Shown here: positions 43,811 through 55,538 of the stretch, piece by piece
How positions within the stretch are numbered: the stretch's first letter is position 1
Layout: every line of letters starts with the position of its first letter
Origin: Leptolyngbya sp. PCC 6406
GTDB lineage: Bacteria; Cyanobacteriota; Cyanobacteriia; Phormidesmidales; Phormidesmidaceae
Direction of reading: 5' to 3'
DNA: 64,000 bases
Assembly: GCF_000332095.2 (NCBI RefSeq)
Contig: NZ_KI913949.1
Coordinates: 4,860,769-4,924,768, forward strand
Position numbers and translations under genes: made by a program
The notes under the pieces: model-generated
The model's database searches: none
The model's input: only the letters and a program-made list of their open reading frames with translations
What the model was told of the DNA's origin: nothing

Positions 43811-45727
43811 ATGCATTTGAGTGAACTGACCCACCCCAATCAGCTCCATGGCCTTTCGATCCATCAACTGGAGCAGGTTGCACGCCAAATTCGAGAGAAG
43901 CATCTGGAAACGGTGGCAGCCAGTGGTGGGCATCTGGGGCCGGGTCTGGGTGTGGTGGAGTTGACCCTAGCCCTATACCAGACTCTAGACCTAGATCGAG
44001 ATAAGGTGGTGTGGGATGTGGGACACCAAGCCTATCCCCATAAATTGTTGACGGGGCGCTATCACAATTTCCACACCCTGCGCCAGCGGGATGGGGTAGC
44101 GGGGTATCTGAAGCGCAGCGAAAGTCGCTTTGACCATTTTGGGGCGGGCCACGCCTCCACCAGCATCTCCGCTGCTCTGGGGATGGCACTAGCTCGGGAT
44201 TTGAAGGGGGAAGACTACAAGGTGGCGGCCATCATCGGCGATGGGGCCATGACCGGGGGCATGGCCTTGGAGGCCATTAATCATGCTGGCCACATGCCCC
44301 ACACGAATCTGCTGGTGGTGCTGAATGACAATGAGATGTCCATTTCCCCCAACGTCGGAGCAATTCCCCGCTACCTGAACAAGATTCGCCTCAGTCCCCC
44401 AATGCAGTTTTTGACAGACAACCTGGAGGAGCAGTTCAAGCATCTGCCCTTTGTCGGGGAATCCCTATCGCCGGAACTGAGTCGGGTGAAGGAGGGCATG
44501 AAGCGGCTGGCGGTGCCCAAGGTAGGGGCGGTGTTTGAGGAGTTGGGCTTTACTTACATGGGGCCAGTGGATGGGCACAATCTTGAGGAACTGATCGCTT
44601 CCTTTAAGGAAGCCCACAAGATTCCAGGGCCAGTTCTGGTGCACGTGGCTACAGTCAAGGGAAAGGGCTATGCGATCGCAGAAGCGGACCAAGTGGGGTA
44701 CCACGCCCAATCTCCCTTTGACTTGGCCAGTGGCAAGGCTAAACCCTCCAATAAACCCAAACCCCCCAGCTACTCCAAGGTCTTTGGCAATACCCTCACC
44801 AAGCTGGCGGAGGATAACCCCCGTGTAGTAGGTATTACAGCGGCTATGGCCACGGGAACAGGGCTGGATATTCTGGCCAAAAAACTGCCGCAACAGTACA
44901 TCGACGTGGGCATTGCCGAGCAACATGCCATCACCCTAGCGGCGGGGATGGCGACGGAGGGAATGCGTCCGGTAGCGGCGATCTACTCCACCTTTCTCCA
45001 GCGCGGTTTTGACCAGATCATCCATGACGTGTGCATCCAAAAGCTACCCGTCTTTTTCTGTCTAGACCGGGCAGGCATCGTCGGGGCAGATGGCCCCACC
45101 CATCAGGGCATGTACGACATCGCCTACCTGCGGTGTATCCCCAATCTGGTACTGATGGCCCCCAAAGATGAGGCAGAACTTCAACGGATGCTGGTGACAG
45201 GAATTGAACACACCGATGGTCCCATCGCCATGCGCTACCCCCGAGGTAGTGGCGTCGGCGCTCCCCTCATGGAGGAAGGCTGGGAGCCCCTGCCCATTGG
45301 CAAGGCAGAGGTGCTGCGCCAGGGGGATGACCTGCTGATTCTGGGCTACGGCTCCATGGTCTATCCCGCTCTGCAAACGGCGGAAATCCTCAGTGAGCAC
45401 GGAGTCGAGGCGACGGTGATCAACGCCCGCTTTGCCAAACCCATTGACGAAGAGATGATCCTGCCCCTGGCTCAACGCATTGGCAAGGTGGTGACGATAG
45501 AAGAAGGCTGCATTGTGGGGGGCTTTGGCTCCGGCGTAGCGGAAGCCCTATTGGATGCCCAGGTGTCAGTCTCAGTGTTGCGGCTCGGGGTTCCGGATGT
45601 GCTGGTGGATCACGCCACCCCGGACCAGTCTAAGATTGAGCTCGGGCTCACGCCGTCCCAGATGGCGGAGACAATTCTGGCTAAGCACCCGGCGGCGACG
45701 GCGGCGGCGACAGCTAGTCTATCCTGA
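43811..45727 (+). CDS. dxs: 1-deoxy-D-xylulose-5-phosphate synthase
   Basis: A 638-residue thiamine diphosphate enzyme that condenses pyruvate and glyceraldehyde 3-phosphate, the first and controlling step of the MEP isoprenoid pathway feeding carotenoids, phytol and quinones. ThDP/Mg motif: [20 protein letters not shown]. The transketolase middle domain has [17 protein letters not shown] and [13 protein letters not shown], and the C-terminal domain [13 protein letters not shown]. Complete; ends in an Ala-rich tail. A GC-rich hairpin follows. Confidence 0.97.
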   Translation: MHLSELTHPNQLHGLSIHQLEQVARQIREKHLETVAASGGHLGPGLGVVELTLALYQTLDLDRDKVVWDVGHQAYPHKLLTGRYHNFHTLRQRDGVAGYLKRSESRFDHFGAGHASTSISAALGMALARDLKGEDYKVAAIIGDGAMTGGMALEAINHAGHMPHTNLLVVLNDNEMSISPNVGAIPRYLNKIRLSPPMQFLTDNLEEQFKHLPFVGESLSPELSRVKEGMKRLAVPKVGAVFEELGFTYMGPVDGHNLEELIASFKEAHKIPGPVLVHVATVKGKGYAIAEADQVGYHAQSPFDLASGKAKPSNKPKPPSYSKVFGNTLTKLAEDNPRVVGITAAMATGTGLDILAKKLPQQYIDVGIAEQHAITLAAGMATEGMRPVAAIYSTFLQRGFDQIIHDVCIQKLPVFFCLDRAGIVGADGPTHQGMYDIAYLRCIPNLVLMAPKDEAELQRMLVTGIEHTDGPIAMRYPRGSGVGAPLMEEGWEPLPIGKAEVLRQGDDLLILGYGSMVYPALQTAEILSEHGVEATVINARFAKPIDEEMILPLAQRIGKVVTIEEGCIVGGFGSGVAEALLDAQVSVSVLRLGVPDVLVDHATPDQSKIELGLTPSQMAETILAKHPAATAAATASLS

Positions 45728-45733
45728 CCCTGG

Positions 45734-45760
45734 GGCTGCTGGGGGTACCCCCCAGCAGCC
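45734..45760 (+). terminator. Hairpin after dxs
   Basis: Arms GGCTGCTGGGGG and CCCCCCAGCAGCC around TA, six bases after the dxs stop. It is very stable but not followed by T residues. Confidence 0.7.
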
Positions 45761-45979
45761 TGCCCCCGGCTGATGCCGGAAATTCCCCAGTTCCGGAGGC
45801 ATCCTGCCGGAAATGCTTTCCTTCGAGTCCCTTACCTTGGGAAAGCCATAGCAACCCAAGTTGTGTTTTGCAGGTAAGACGGGCATCTTGGCCGTGCAGG
45901 CGTCCTACCTATCCTAGGAATTTTAGCGATACACGCAGGATCGCTACACGCGAACGTTTTATCCCAAATCCATCCCAAA

Positions 45980-47218
45980 TCAAAAATTATCCCAACCTTC
46001 ATCCTCCTTAGCTTCTAGATTTTCCATCGTGTCAGTGAGTTCGTAGCGTAGCTCTTGGAGCGATTGGTGACGACTGCGGCGGGAGAGGCGGCGGTACTTT
46101 TTGGCTTGGAGACGGGGCTCGTGGTAAACCTGCCCCGCCTCTCCTACCTTGGTTTTCAGGGTGGTATCCCTATCAGAGGTGTCGTGGCGCTGCTGGGATT
46201 GGGCCAGACAGTCCTCTAACAGGGCCAGGTAATCGTCATAGCGCTCCCAGTCCTCCCCCACGGTGCAGCCCGGTTCTCCCTGGTGCAAGCAGTCGGCAAA
46301 CTGACACGGGGCGATCGCAATGCGATCGCAAACTTCCGGGAAATAATAGCCTAGTTCCTCTGGGGCACAGTGGATATCAGGCTGGTTAAAACCAGGCGTA
46401 TCCGCCAGTAGCCCCCCCGTGGGCAACTCGAATAGCTCCACATGACGGGTGGTATGGCGACCCCGTCCCAATTTTCCAGAAACAGTGCCTGTACGGAGAT
46501 GAGCAGCAGGGATCAGGCCATTGATCAGACTCGACTTGCCGACCCCCGAGGGACCAGAAATGATAGTGACGCGATCGCGCAGCATGTCTCCCAAGGGAAG
46601 CCAGGGATCCTGGGTTTGGACACTAGTGACCACCGCAGAGTAGCCCCACCGCTGGAGACGCTCACCCCAAGACTCCGCCACCGAGGCAGTGACCAAATCC
46701 CGTTTATTCAGCACCAAGGCAATCTCAATACCCGTGGTCTCCGCCTGCACTAGAAAACGACTGAGCTGATGGGGATCCAAATCCGGTTCCGCTAGGGAAA
46801 AAACCAGCAAAATTTGGTTAGCATTGGCCACAGGTGGACGATCCAGTTGGCTTTGGCGAGGAGCAACCGCTGCGATCGCGCCGCGTCCCCCTTCCCAATC
46901 TGGTTCCTCAATACGGACCCAATCCCCCACCATCACCTGCTGGCCAATTTTCTTCAGCCGCGCCCGCCGGGTACAGAGCAGAGTTGTAGAAGGAAACAGA
47001 TGTTCAGGGGTTAACGCTAGGGTCAGGGCCTGATCTGTCGATAACTGACCAACCGATCGGATTTTCTCCTTGCGAGGGCGCTTAGGACAAACAACTTCTC
47101 CCAATCCTTGACAACTGATAAGTGCAGGATTAACTTGCAGAGTTCCTAGACGAACTTGGTAAAAATTGGCCTGTACCGCTAACACCGTACCCCAGAGTCC
47201 CGGATTCACCATGGACAC
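45980..47218 (-). CDS. rsgA: Ribosome small-subunit biogenesis GTPase RsgA
   Basis: A circularly permuted GTPase that checks late 30S assembly. The order is OB domain, then G4 (LNKRDLV), G1 (GPSGVGKSSLINGL), G3 (ADTPGFNQPD) and a zinc domain CDRIAIAPCQFADCLHQGEP with the CxH/C ligands. At 412 residues it is longer than most because of a basic C-terminal tail (KKYRRLSRRSRHQSLQELR). It is the last gene in the Hsp70 row, 5 bp after tusA. Confidence 0.95.
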   Translation of the reverse strand: MSMVNPGLWGTVLAVQANFYQVRLGTLQVNPALISCQGLGEVVCPKRPRKEKIRSVGQLSTDQALTLALTPEHLFPSTTLLCTRRARLKKIGQQVMVGDWVRIEEPDWEGGRGAIAAVAPRQSQLDRPPVANANQILLVFSLAEPDLDPHQLSRFLVQAETTGIEIALVLNKRDLVTASVAESWGERLQRWGYSAVVTSVQTQDPWLPLGDMLRDRVTIISGPSGVGKSSLINGLIPAAHLRTGTVSGKLGRGRHTTRHVELFELPTGGLLADTPGFNQPDIHCAPEELGYYFPEVCDRIAIAPCQFADCLHQGEPGCTVGEDWERYDDYLALLEDCLAQSQQRHDTSDRDTTLKTKVGEAGQVYHEPRLQAKKYRRLSRRSRHQSLQELRYELTDTMENLEAKEDEGWDNF

Positions 47219-47223
47219 GATCC

Positions 47224-48641
<1,418 letters not shown>

Positions 48642-48822
48642 CTACTTCACAGACGCATCAACATTCCGACACATTAACCTATTTCGTGAGAGAGAACACC
48701 GCCCTTGATCGGACGGATTGCCGCCTCCCTTCCCCCAAGTCTTAACTCAAATCAGCCATGGGACTAAGCTTCAGACCTTCCAGAAAAATTCCTAAGACTG
48801 AGATCATCCAGAATGACCCTGT

Positions 48823-50805
48823 TTAGTCAATGGCCTCATAATCAGCGGTAATGGTGGCATCCAAGTCAAACTCCCCGTCATCATCATCATCACTGCCGCC
48901 ACCATCTGCCATTGGGTCTTGGTCGCCGTTTTCATCCATGATCGTGGTCGGGACATCGACCCCAAAGTCAATGTCATTTTCCCCACCGGACTCCGCCGAA
49001 GTTCGGTACAGGGTAGCTCCAATGGCAAAGAGGGCCTGCTGGAGCGCATCTAAAGCCTCCTGCAAGGCTTCAGGGGTGACATTGCGATCGCCCAATGCTG
49101 CCCGCAACTCCGCCGCCTTCTCTGCCGCCGTGGCCTTAACCGTGGCATCCATTAGGTCAGCATTGTCCCGCATCGTGGCTTCATAGCTATAGAACAGGTT
49201 GTCGGCACGGTTTTTGAGGTCTGCCACCTGCATCCGTCGTTCATCTTCATCGGCGAATATCTCCGCCTCTTGACGCATGCGCTCCACTTCGTCGCCACTG
49301 AGACCACCAGTGTTCGTAATCCGGATGCTTTGTTCCCGACCTGTTCCCTTATCGCGGGCAGAAACCTGCAAAATACCATCGGCATCGATTTCAAAGGACA
49401 CCTCAATCTGGGGCACACCCCGAGGTGCAGGGGGAATTCCTGCCAGTTGAAACTTACCCAGGCTCTTATTGTCCTTGGCCATGGCCCGTTCTCCCTGGAG
49501 CACATGCACTTCCACCGAGGTTTGGCCATCCGTCGCCGTGGAAAAGATCTGGGCCTTACTGGTGGGAATTGTCGTATTGCGCTCAATAACCTTTGTAAAC
49601 ACTTCCCCGAGAGTCTCAATTCCTAGGGAAAGGGGCGTGACATCCAACAGGAGCAGATCCTTAACCTCTCCCCCTAAGACACCGGCTTGAATGGATGCCC
49701 CAAGGGCTACCGCTTCGTCAGGGTTGACGGAGCGATCGGGAGCCTTGCCGCCAAAAAAGTCGGTAATAGCTTTTTGTACCGCTGGAATCCGGGTAGAGCC
49801 TCCCACCAACAGGATGCGATCGATGTCATCGGGAGACAGGCCAGAATCCTTAATCGCCTGCTTGACGGGCTCAAGGGTGCCCTGCACCAGATCTTTGGCT
49901 AGTTGGTCAAACTGGGAACGGGTGAGCCCCATTTCCAGATGCTTTGGCCCTGTTTCATCGGCTGTGATAAAGGGCAGGTTGACCGAGGTATTGGACATGC
50001 TGGAAAGCTCAATCTTGGCTTTCTCGGCAGCCTCTCGAATCCGTTGCAGGGCCATCCGATCGGCGGATAGATCAATATTTTCCTGCTCCCGGAACTGATC
50101 AATCATCCACTGGGCAATGACATTATCGAAATCATCCCCTCCCAAGTGGTTGTTGCCGGCAGTTGCCTTGACTTCAAAGACGCCATCCCCCAATTGGAGG
50201 ACCGACACGTCGAAGGTGCCACCCCCCAAGTCAAAAACCAACACGGTTTGCTCTTGGTCCTGCTTGTCTAGGCCGTAGGACAGGGCTGCCGCCGTGGGCT
50301 CGTTGATGATACGGAGCACCTCTAGGCCCGCAATCGTGCCGGAATCTTTGGTGGCTTGTCGCTGGGCGTCAGTGAAGTAGGCGGGTACAGTAATCACCGC
50401 TTGGGTGACCTCTTCCCCCAGATACGCTTCAGCATCCTGCTTAAGTTTCTGCAAAATCATGGCAGAAACTTCTTGGGGAGTGTAGTTCTTACCCCGAATT
50501 TGGACATCTACGGTGTTGTCTCGCCCCGATACGCAGACGTAGGGAACGCGGCTGCGCTCTTCGCTGGTATCCTCCCACCGCCGTCCAATAAACCGCTTAA
50601 TGCTGAAAACCGTGTTTTCAGCATTAGTGACGGCTTGACGCTTTGCCAACTGTCCGACCAGCCGCTCCCCGTTTTTGCCAAACCCCACAATACTGGGGGT
50701 GGTTCGTCCCCCCTCAGTGTTGGCAATGACGGCGGGTTGTCCCCCCTCTAAGACGGCAACACAGCTATTGGTCGTTCCGAGATCGATACCGATTACTTTT
50801 CCCAT
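48823..50805 (-). CDS. dnaK: Chaperone DnaK (DnaK2-type)
   Basis: A 660-residue Hsp70. ATPase domain: [32 protein letters not shown] and [14 protein letters not shown]. Then the substrate-binding domain (about 390-510), the helical lid and an acidic Gly/Asp tail ending DYEAID. Neighbouring grpE and dnaJ point to the main, stress-inducible DnaK2 of cyanobacteria. No CIRCE operator is seen in the 187 bp upstream. A 13-bp inverted repeat lies inside the coding region at 50598-50626. Confidence 0.97.
   Translation of the reverse strand: MGKVIGIDLGTTNSCVAVLEGGQPAVIANTEGGRTTPSIVGFGKNGERLVGQLAKRQAVTNAENTVFSIKRFIGRRWEDTSEERSRVPYVCVSGRDNTVDVQIRGKNYTPQEVSAMILQKLKQDAEAYLGEEVTQAVITVPAYFTDAQRQATKDSGTIAGLEVLRIINEPTAAALSYGLDKQDQEQTVLVFDLGGGTFDVSVLQLGDGVFEVKATAGNNHLGGDDFDNVIAQWMIDQFREQENIDLSADRMALQRIREAAEKAKIELSSMSNTSVNLPFITADETGPKHLEMGLTRSQFDQLAKDLVQGTLEPVKQAIKDSGLSPDDIDRILLVGGSTRIPAVQKAITDFFGGKAPDRSVNPDEAVALGASIQAGVLGGEVKDLLLLDVTPLSLGIETLGEVFTKVIERNTTIPTSKAQIFSTATDGQTSVEVHVLQGERAMAKDNKSLGKFQLAGIPPAPRGVPQIEVSFEIDADGILQVSARDKGTGREQSIRITNTGGLSGDEVERMRQEAEIFADEDERRMQVADLKNRADNLFYSYEATMRDNADLMDATVKATAAEKAAELRAALGDRNVTPEALQEALDALQQALFAIGATLYRTSAESGGENDIDFGVDVPTTIMDENGDQDPMADGGGSDDDDDGEFDLDATITADYEAID
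50598..50626 (-). repeat. Inverted repeat within the dnaK coding sequence
   Basis: TAATGCTGAAAAC and GTTTTCAGCATTA, 13 bp perfect, around CGT. In the mRNA this is a hairpin about 180-208 nt after the start codon. Confidence 0.85.
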
Positions 50806-50992
50806 GACTCGCGGCTGTGAACGGCTAGCTTGGATAAGAGGCGCTCTCGCCCCTAAACGTTAGCTTAGATCTCTCAAATTTCATCCCCTCCTACGAGGTG
50901 GATGGACTTGTGCAACCATAGCTTAGGATCGCAGTCTAAGCGTAAAATTTTCTGCCTAGGCCAGATTTAACGTCTAGCGGGTTAGCGCTTTT

Positions 50993-51745
50993 CTAGGATC
51001 CAGAGGACGCTGGGTCTGAAGTCGCCTCCGGAGCGTCGGTCATTGGATCTGGTGGTGCAGCGACTTTTACCATGGCATGGCGCAGAACCTTCTCTCCTAG
51101 AAGATACCCACGGACCAATTCCTCCATAACAGTGCCTTCAGGGTGCTGATCTGTAGCCTCCCGCATCACTGCTTCATGGTAGTTGGGGTCAAATTCCTGG
51201 CCTTCTGCCCGCATTGCTGCCACTCCTAGACGCTTTAGACAGTCTACAAGCTGCTTGTAGACCCCTTGGTAGCTCTTGTGGATGGTCATCTCGGCTTCGG
51301 TTTGAGGCTTAATCTGCGATCGCGCCCGCTCAAAATTATCGATTACCGGCAGCAATTCACTGATGGTATTGCACTTGAACTGTACCTCCAGCTCTTCCCG
51401 CTCACGAGCCGTCCGCCGTCGATAGTTCTCAAAATCGGCAGCAATGCGCATGTATTGGCCACTGCGCTCCTCCAATTGGCCTTGGAGGGCGACCAATTTT
51501 TCCTCTAGAGCCGCCACCTCTGGTCCAGGAGGCAACGCTTCCTCCGAGGTCGAACTTAAATCTGGGGAACCCGCCTCTGTGGTGTCTACAACCTCGGTCT
51601 CTACAACTTCTTCTGCGGCCTCACCAAAGGCCGCCTCTAGGTCCAGATCCGCCGCTGCATCCTCAGTTTGGAGTTCTTCCAACTCTTCCGGAGCTTCATG
51701 GGTCGGCATTGGGGAAGGCTCGGTGGAGTGGGTCTCGTCAATCAT
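50993..51745 (-). CDS. grpE: Nucleotide exchange factor GrpE
   Basis: 250 residues. A long acidic, disordered N-terminus (about 1-75) precedes the coiled coil (EEKLVALQGQLEERSGQYM; IAADFENYRRRTAREREELE), then the beta domain with PNYHEAVMREATDQHPEGTV and VRGYLLGEKVLRHAMVKVA. It releases ADP from DnaK. First of the five-gene row grpE-dnaK-dnaJ-tusA-rsgA. An ATG 12 codons in is an alternative start. Confidence 0.95.
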   Translation of the reverse strand: MIDETHSTEPSPMPTHEAPEELEELQTEDAAADLDLEAAFGEAAEEVVETEVVDTTEAGSPDLSSTSEEALPPGPEVAALEEKLVALQGQLEERSGQYMRIAADFENYRRRTAREREELEVQFKCNTISELLPVIDNFERARSQIKPQTEAEMTIHKSYQGVYKQLVDCLKRLGVAAMRAEGQEFDPNYHEAVMREATDQHPEGTVMEELVRGYLLGEKVLRHAMVKVAAPPDPMTDAPEATSDPASSGS

Positions 51746-52152
51746 TGTGCCTGCAACCTAAGAAATCTAACGATGCACTGCTCAAATCCCATAGCAGACT
51801 GGGGATTCAGGAGCGATCCTTGGCTGTCACCATTCTGCTCCCCTAAGAGGAGAAGACCTAGGCTAGCGTCTAGTCGCTCCAGTTCAATCGTCTCTATATT
51901 ACGTGCCAATCCTCGTAAGTACCAGATTTCCCCAGAAGTCTAGTCCCAACATCCCCAAGGATGAGTGCCATTTTTCAGGGGTTAGGGCTATCATCGGGGC
52001 ACAGACAATCGGCATTTACTCCCTCAAGTGCCAATGCGGTTTAGGGGTTCTCCCCATTAATCAGCAGTTTAGTTGGGCCAATCCTTTCCGGTGACTGTCG
52101 GGATTTGGCTCAGGTTGGGCATATTTTTCTTTAGTACGTTCCTGCATTGGCT
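51746..52152. other. Divergent intergenic region grpE / pilB
   Basis: About 400 bp with no gene I can recognise. It must hold the promoters of the heat-shock row and of the pilus operon. I could not identify a CIRCE-like or other known operator in it. Confidence 0.5.
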
Positions 52153-54159
52153 ATGACGAACTCTTCTTCCCAGCGTCGCGCCCTCGTCCTACAGCGCAGT
52201 TTTTCGCCCTTCGGCAACAAACTCATCCAGGCGGGATATGTCGATGGCGAACAGATGCAACAGGCCCTCGCCGAGAGTCGGCGATCAGGGCGGGCTCTGA
52301 CAGATGTTTTAGAGTCTGTCACGGGTCAGCAACTTTCTCCAGAGCTACTGCGCCAGTACAAAAAGCAACAGCTTTTTGAGCTAAAAATCCTTTACGGCGT
52401 CGAGTCCCTAGATCCGGAACTCGATACCATTGCCAATAATCAGATTGCCCAACTCATTGATTCTCTGATTCCCGTAGACACCTGCCGCCGACATCGCCTG
52501 GTTCCCCTCTCTCGGGATGATGGCGATCCCCCCTCCCTACTGGTGGCCATGGTGGATCCTGAGAACCTAGAGGCCCAGGACGATCTCAATCGCATTCTCC
52601 GGCAACAGGGGCTCAAGCTGAGACGTATGGTGATCACCGTTGAAGACTATCAGCGGTTAATCTCCAGCTATCTTGATGAGCAGGTCGCCAAGGAAAAGCA
52701 GCGGGATATGGACGCTGCGGTCAATGTTGAAACTGACCTAGAAGACCTTGACCTTGATGGTGCCGCCCTTGAAGAGGCGATGGAGGAGGAATCTGACCTG
52801 AGTGCAGCCCTCCAGGACGCAGGAGCCGCTCCGGTCATTGCCTTAGTGAACAAGATTCTGGTCAAAGCACTTCAGGAGGGATCCTCCGACATTCACGTGG
52901 AGCCCCAGGAAGAGTTTCTGCGAATTCGATTTCGCCGAGATGGGGTTCTGCGAGAGGCGTTCCCTAAGTTGCCCAAGAAAATCATTCCCGCTGTAACCGC
53001 CCGCTTCAAAATCATTTCTGAACTGGATATTGCCGAGCGCCGACTCCCCCAGGATGGGCGCATCCGTCGAGTCTTCCAAGGCCGTAAGGTGGATTTCCGA
53101 GTCAGCACCCTACCAAGTCGATACGGGGAAAAGGTTGTTCTACGGATTTTGGACAACTCCGTTACTCAACTAGGATTGGACAAGCTGATTACTGATGAAG
53201 AAACCCTCAAAATTGTCCAAGACATGGCCTCTCGGCCCTATGGTCTGATTCTCGTGACGGGACCAACAGGTTCAGGTAAAACGACAACCCTGTATTCCCT
53301 GCTATCGGAGCGTAACGATCCGGGGATCAATATCAGCACGGCAGAAGACCCCATTGAATACGCCCTGCCGGGGATCACCCAGGTACAGGTCATCCGGGAA
53401 AAGGGCATGGATTTCGCCTCAATTCTGCGGGCCTTTTTGCGGCAGGATCCCGATGTGATTCTGGTCGGAGAGACCCGAGATCCAGAAACGGCCAAAACTG
53501 CTATTGAAGCTGCTCTGACGGGACACCTCGTCCTGACAACGCTCCATACCAATGACGCGGCTGGTGCGATCTCACGTCTTGAGGAAATGGGGATGGAGCC
53601 CTTTCAGGTTTCTAGTTCCCTGATTGGCGTGCTGGCCCAGCGCCTTGTCCGGAGGGTCTGTAGTGACTGTCGCGTAGCTTATCACCCCACCCCTGAAGAA
53701 TTGGCCCGCTTTGGCCTTACCGCCTCTGGGGATGCCGATATGACTATCTACCGGGCCAACACTGTGCCGGTGGATCAAATTGAAGCGACCCGTTCCGCTG
53801 GTACTCTTTGTCAAACCTGTCAAGGCAATGGCTATAAAGGCCGGGTGGGGGTGTATGAGGTCATGCGCATGACCGACAACATCCAGACCCTGATCTCGGA
53901 GGGAGCCCCCACCGATCGAGTCAAGGAAGGAGCGGTGCAGGATGGGATGCAAACCCTTCTGTCCTATAGCCTCGACCTTGTGCGCCAAGGCCACACCACC
54001 CTGGATGAGGTCATGCGGGTGACCTTTACAGATACGGGACTGGAGGCGGAACTCAAGGCTCGCCGCAAGAGTTCTCTGACCTGTGATAACTGTCAGGCCC
54101 AGCTTCAACCAGAATGGTTGGACTGTCCCTATTGTCTAACCCCACGGTTCCAAGGTTAG
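52153..54159 (+). CDS. pilB: Type IV pilus extension ATPase PilB
   Basis: 668 residues from the ATG at 52153 (a TTG two codons earlier is less likely). The N-terminal region SPFGNKLIQAGYVDGEQMQQ resembles the MshEN c-di-GMP-binding motif. Next is the N2 domain, then the ATPase with Walker A GPTGSGKTTTLYSLL, Asp box EDPIEYALPG, LRQDPDVILVGETRD and a tetracysteine site (CSDC...CQTC). A further C-terminal zinc ribbon, C644-x2-C647 and C658-x2-C661, lies beyond the usual end. Powers pilus assembly, hence motility and DNA uptake. Confidence 0.95.
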   Translation: MTNSSSQRRALVLQRSFSPFGNKLIQAGYVDGEQMQQALAESRRSGRALTDVLESVTGQQLSPELLRQYKKQQLFELKILYGVESLDPELDTIANNQIAQLIDSLIPVDTCRRHRLVPLSRDDGDPPSLLVAMVDPENLEAQDDLNRILRQQGLKLRRMVITVEDYQRLISSYLDEQVAKEKQRDMDAAVNVETDLEDLDLDGAALEEAMEEESDLSAALQDAGAAPVIALVNKILVKALQEGSSDIHVEPQEEFLRIRFRRDGVLREAFPKLPKKIIPAVTARFKIISELDIAERRLPQDGRIRRVFQGRKVDFRVSTLPSRYGEKVVLRILDNSVTQLGLDKLITDEETLKIVQDMASRPYGLILVTGPTGSGKTTTLYSLLSERNDPGINISTAEDPIEYALPGITQVQVIREKGMDFASILRAFLRQDPDVILVGETRDPETAKTAIEAALTGHLVLTTLHTNDAAGAISRLEEMGMEPFQVSSSLIGVLAQRLVRRVCSDCRVAYHPTPEELARFGLTASGDADMTIYRANTVPVDQIEATRSAGTLCQTCQGNGYKGRVGVYEVMRMTDNIQTLISEGAPTDRVKEGAVQDGMQTLLSYSLDLVRQGHTTLDEVMRVTFTDTGLEAELKARRKSSLTCDNCQAQLQPEWLDCPYCLTPRFQG

Positions 54160-54289
54160 GGTTCGAGAAGGCCCTTGTTGTAGAGGGCGAAGACAGTGGG
54201 AAAAATGTTCTCCGGAACTGAAAATCCCATGGACAGCGTGGGGATTCTTAAAGTTTATTGTTGCTTGATGTTGTAGGTGAGGTAACGCC

Positions 54290-55414
54290 ATGGAATTGAT
54301 GATCGAAGACTTGATGGAAGAGGTGGTGGAGCGGGGTGGGTCCGATTTACACCTCTCTGCGGGTCTCCCTCCCTACATCCGTATCAGTGGCAAACTCACC
54401 CCCACTGAGCACGAACCGATGAGCCCTGAAGCCTGTCAGCGGCTGATTTTCAGTATGTTGAACAATACCCAGCGCAAACATCTAGAGCAAACCTGGGAGT
54501 TGGACTGCTCCTATGGGGTGAAGGGACTAGCGCGCTTCCGGGTCAATGTGTATAAGGACCGAGGTACCTATGCTGCCTGTCTCCGAGCACTGAGTTCTAA
54601 GATTCCGACGATGGATACCTTGGGCCTACCCCCTATCGTTCGAGAACTGGCGGAAAAGCCTCGGGGACTCATTCTCGTGACGGGGCCGACGGGATCTGGA
54701 AAGTCCACAACCCTGGCTTCCATGATCAACGAGATCAATATCACTCGACCTGAGCACATTTTGACGGTGGAAGATCCCATCGAGTTTATTTATTCTCCAG
54801 ACAAGAGCTTGATCCACCAACGGCAGGTGGGTGAAGATACTAAGAGCTTTGCCAATGCGCTGCGGGCGGCCCTCCGGGAAGATCCCGATGTGATTCTCGT
54901 GGGGGAAATGCGGGATTTGGAAACTATCTCCCTGGCGATCTCAGCGGCTGAAACGGGTCACCTTGTCTTTGGCACTTTGCACACTAGTTCTGCATCCCAG
55001 ACTGTTGACCGGATGGTGGATGTGTTTCCACCGGAACAACAGCAGCAGGTCCGGGTCCAGTTGTCTAACTCTCTGGTGGCGGTGCTGAGCCAAACTTTAG
55101 TTCCCCGCATGAATCCCAAACCAGGGGAATTTGGACGCATCATGGCTCAGGAAATCATGGTGGTGACTCCGGCTATCTCAAACTTGATTCGAGAGGGAAA
55201 GACTGCCCAGATTTACGGCGCGATTCAAACGGGGGGCAAGCTCAGTATGCAAACCCTGGAGAAGGTGTTGGGTGAACTCTATCGGGAAGGAAAAATTTCC
55301 TTTGAGTCGGCCATGGCGAAAACCTCTCGTCCCGATGAGTTACAGCGCCTGATTGGAGGCACACCGGGACCGGGAGGAGCCAAGCCAACGGCGGCGGCAG
55401 GCGTGCGACGATAG
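54290..55414 (+). CDS. pilT: Type IV pilus retraction ATPase PilT
   Basis: A 374-residue hexameric ATPase that depolymerises pili. Walker A is GPTGSGKSTTLASMI; VEDPIEFIYSPDKSLIHQRQVG is followed by ALREDPDVILVGEMRDLETI, the Walker B and PilT signature. The AIRAGK-like retraction motif corresponds here to LIREGKTAQIYGAIQTG. A Gly/Ala-rich tail follows. It lies 130 bp after pilB. A perfect palindrome follows four bases after the stop. Confidence 0.96.
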   Translation: MELMIEDLMEEVVERGGSDLHLSAGLPPYIRISGKLTPTEHEPMSPEACQRLIFSMLNNTQRKHLEQTWELDCSYGVKGLARFRVNVYKDRGTYAACLRALSSKIPTMDTLGLPPIVRELAEKPRGLILVTGPTGSGKSTTLASMINEINITRPEHILTVEDPIEFIYSPDKSLIHQRQVGEDTKSFANALRAALREDPDVILVGEMRDLETISLAISAAETGHLVFGTLHTSSASQTVDRMVDVFPPEQQQQVRVQLSNSLVAVLSQTLVPRMNPKPGEFGRIMAQEIMVVTPAISNLIREGKTAQIYGAIQTGGKLSMQTLEKVLGELYREGKISFESAMAKTSRPDELQRLIGGTPGPGGAKPTAAAGVRR

Positions 55415-55417
55415 ACT

Positions 55418-55465
55418 AAGAAATGGGCACAAGAGCTGAGATCTCAGCTCTTGTGCCCATTTCTT
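55418..55465. repeat. 48-bp perfect palindrome between pilT and pilC
   Basis: Every base from 55418 to 55465 pairs with its mirror: the left 24 bp AAGAAATGGGCACAAGAGCT plus GAGA are repeated inverted with no loop. It may act as a transcript hairpin after pilT, with TTTCTTC at its end. Confidence 0.95.
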
Positions 55466-55538
55466 CATAACTGATGATCTTGATATCCCCATGATCTCAG
55501 TATCCAAATCCTGAAATATCGACTGTGAGTGCAAGACA

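Noticed and set aside
50806-50992. CIRCE-type heat-shock operator upstream of dnaK
   Set aside because: No TTAGCACTC-N9-GAGTGCTAA or close variant found on reading the gap.
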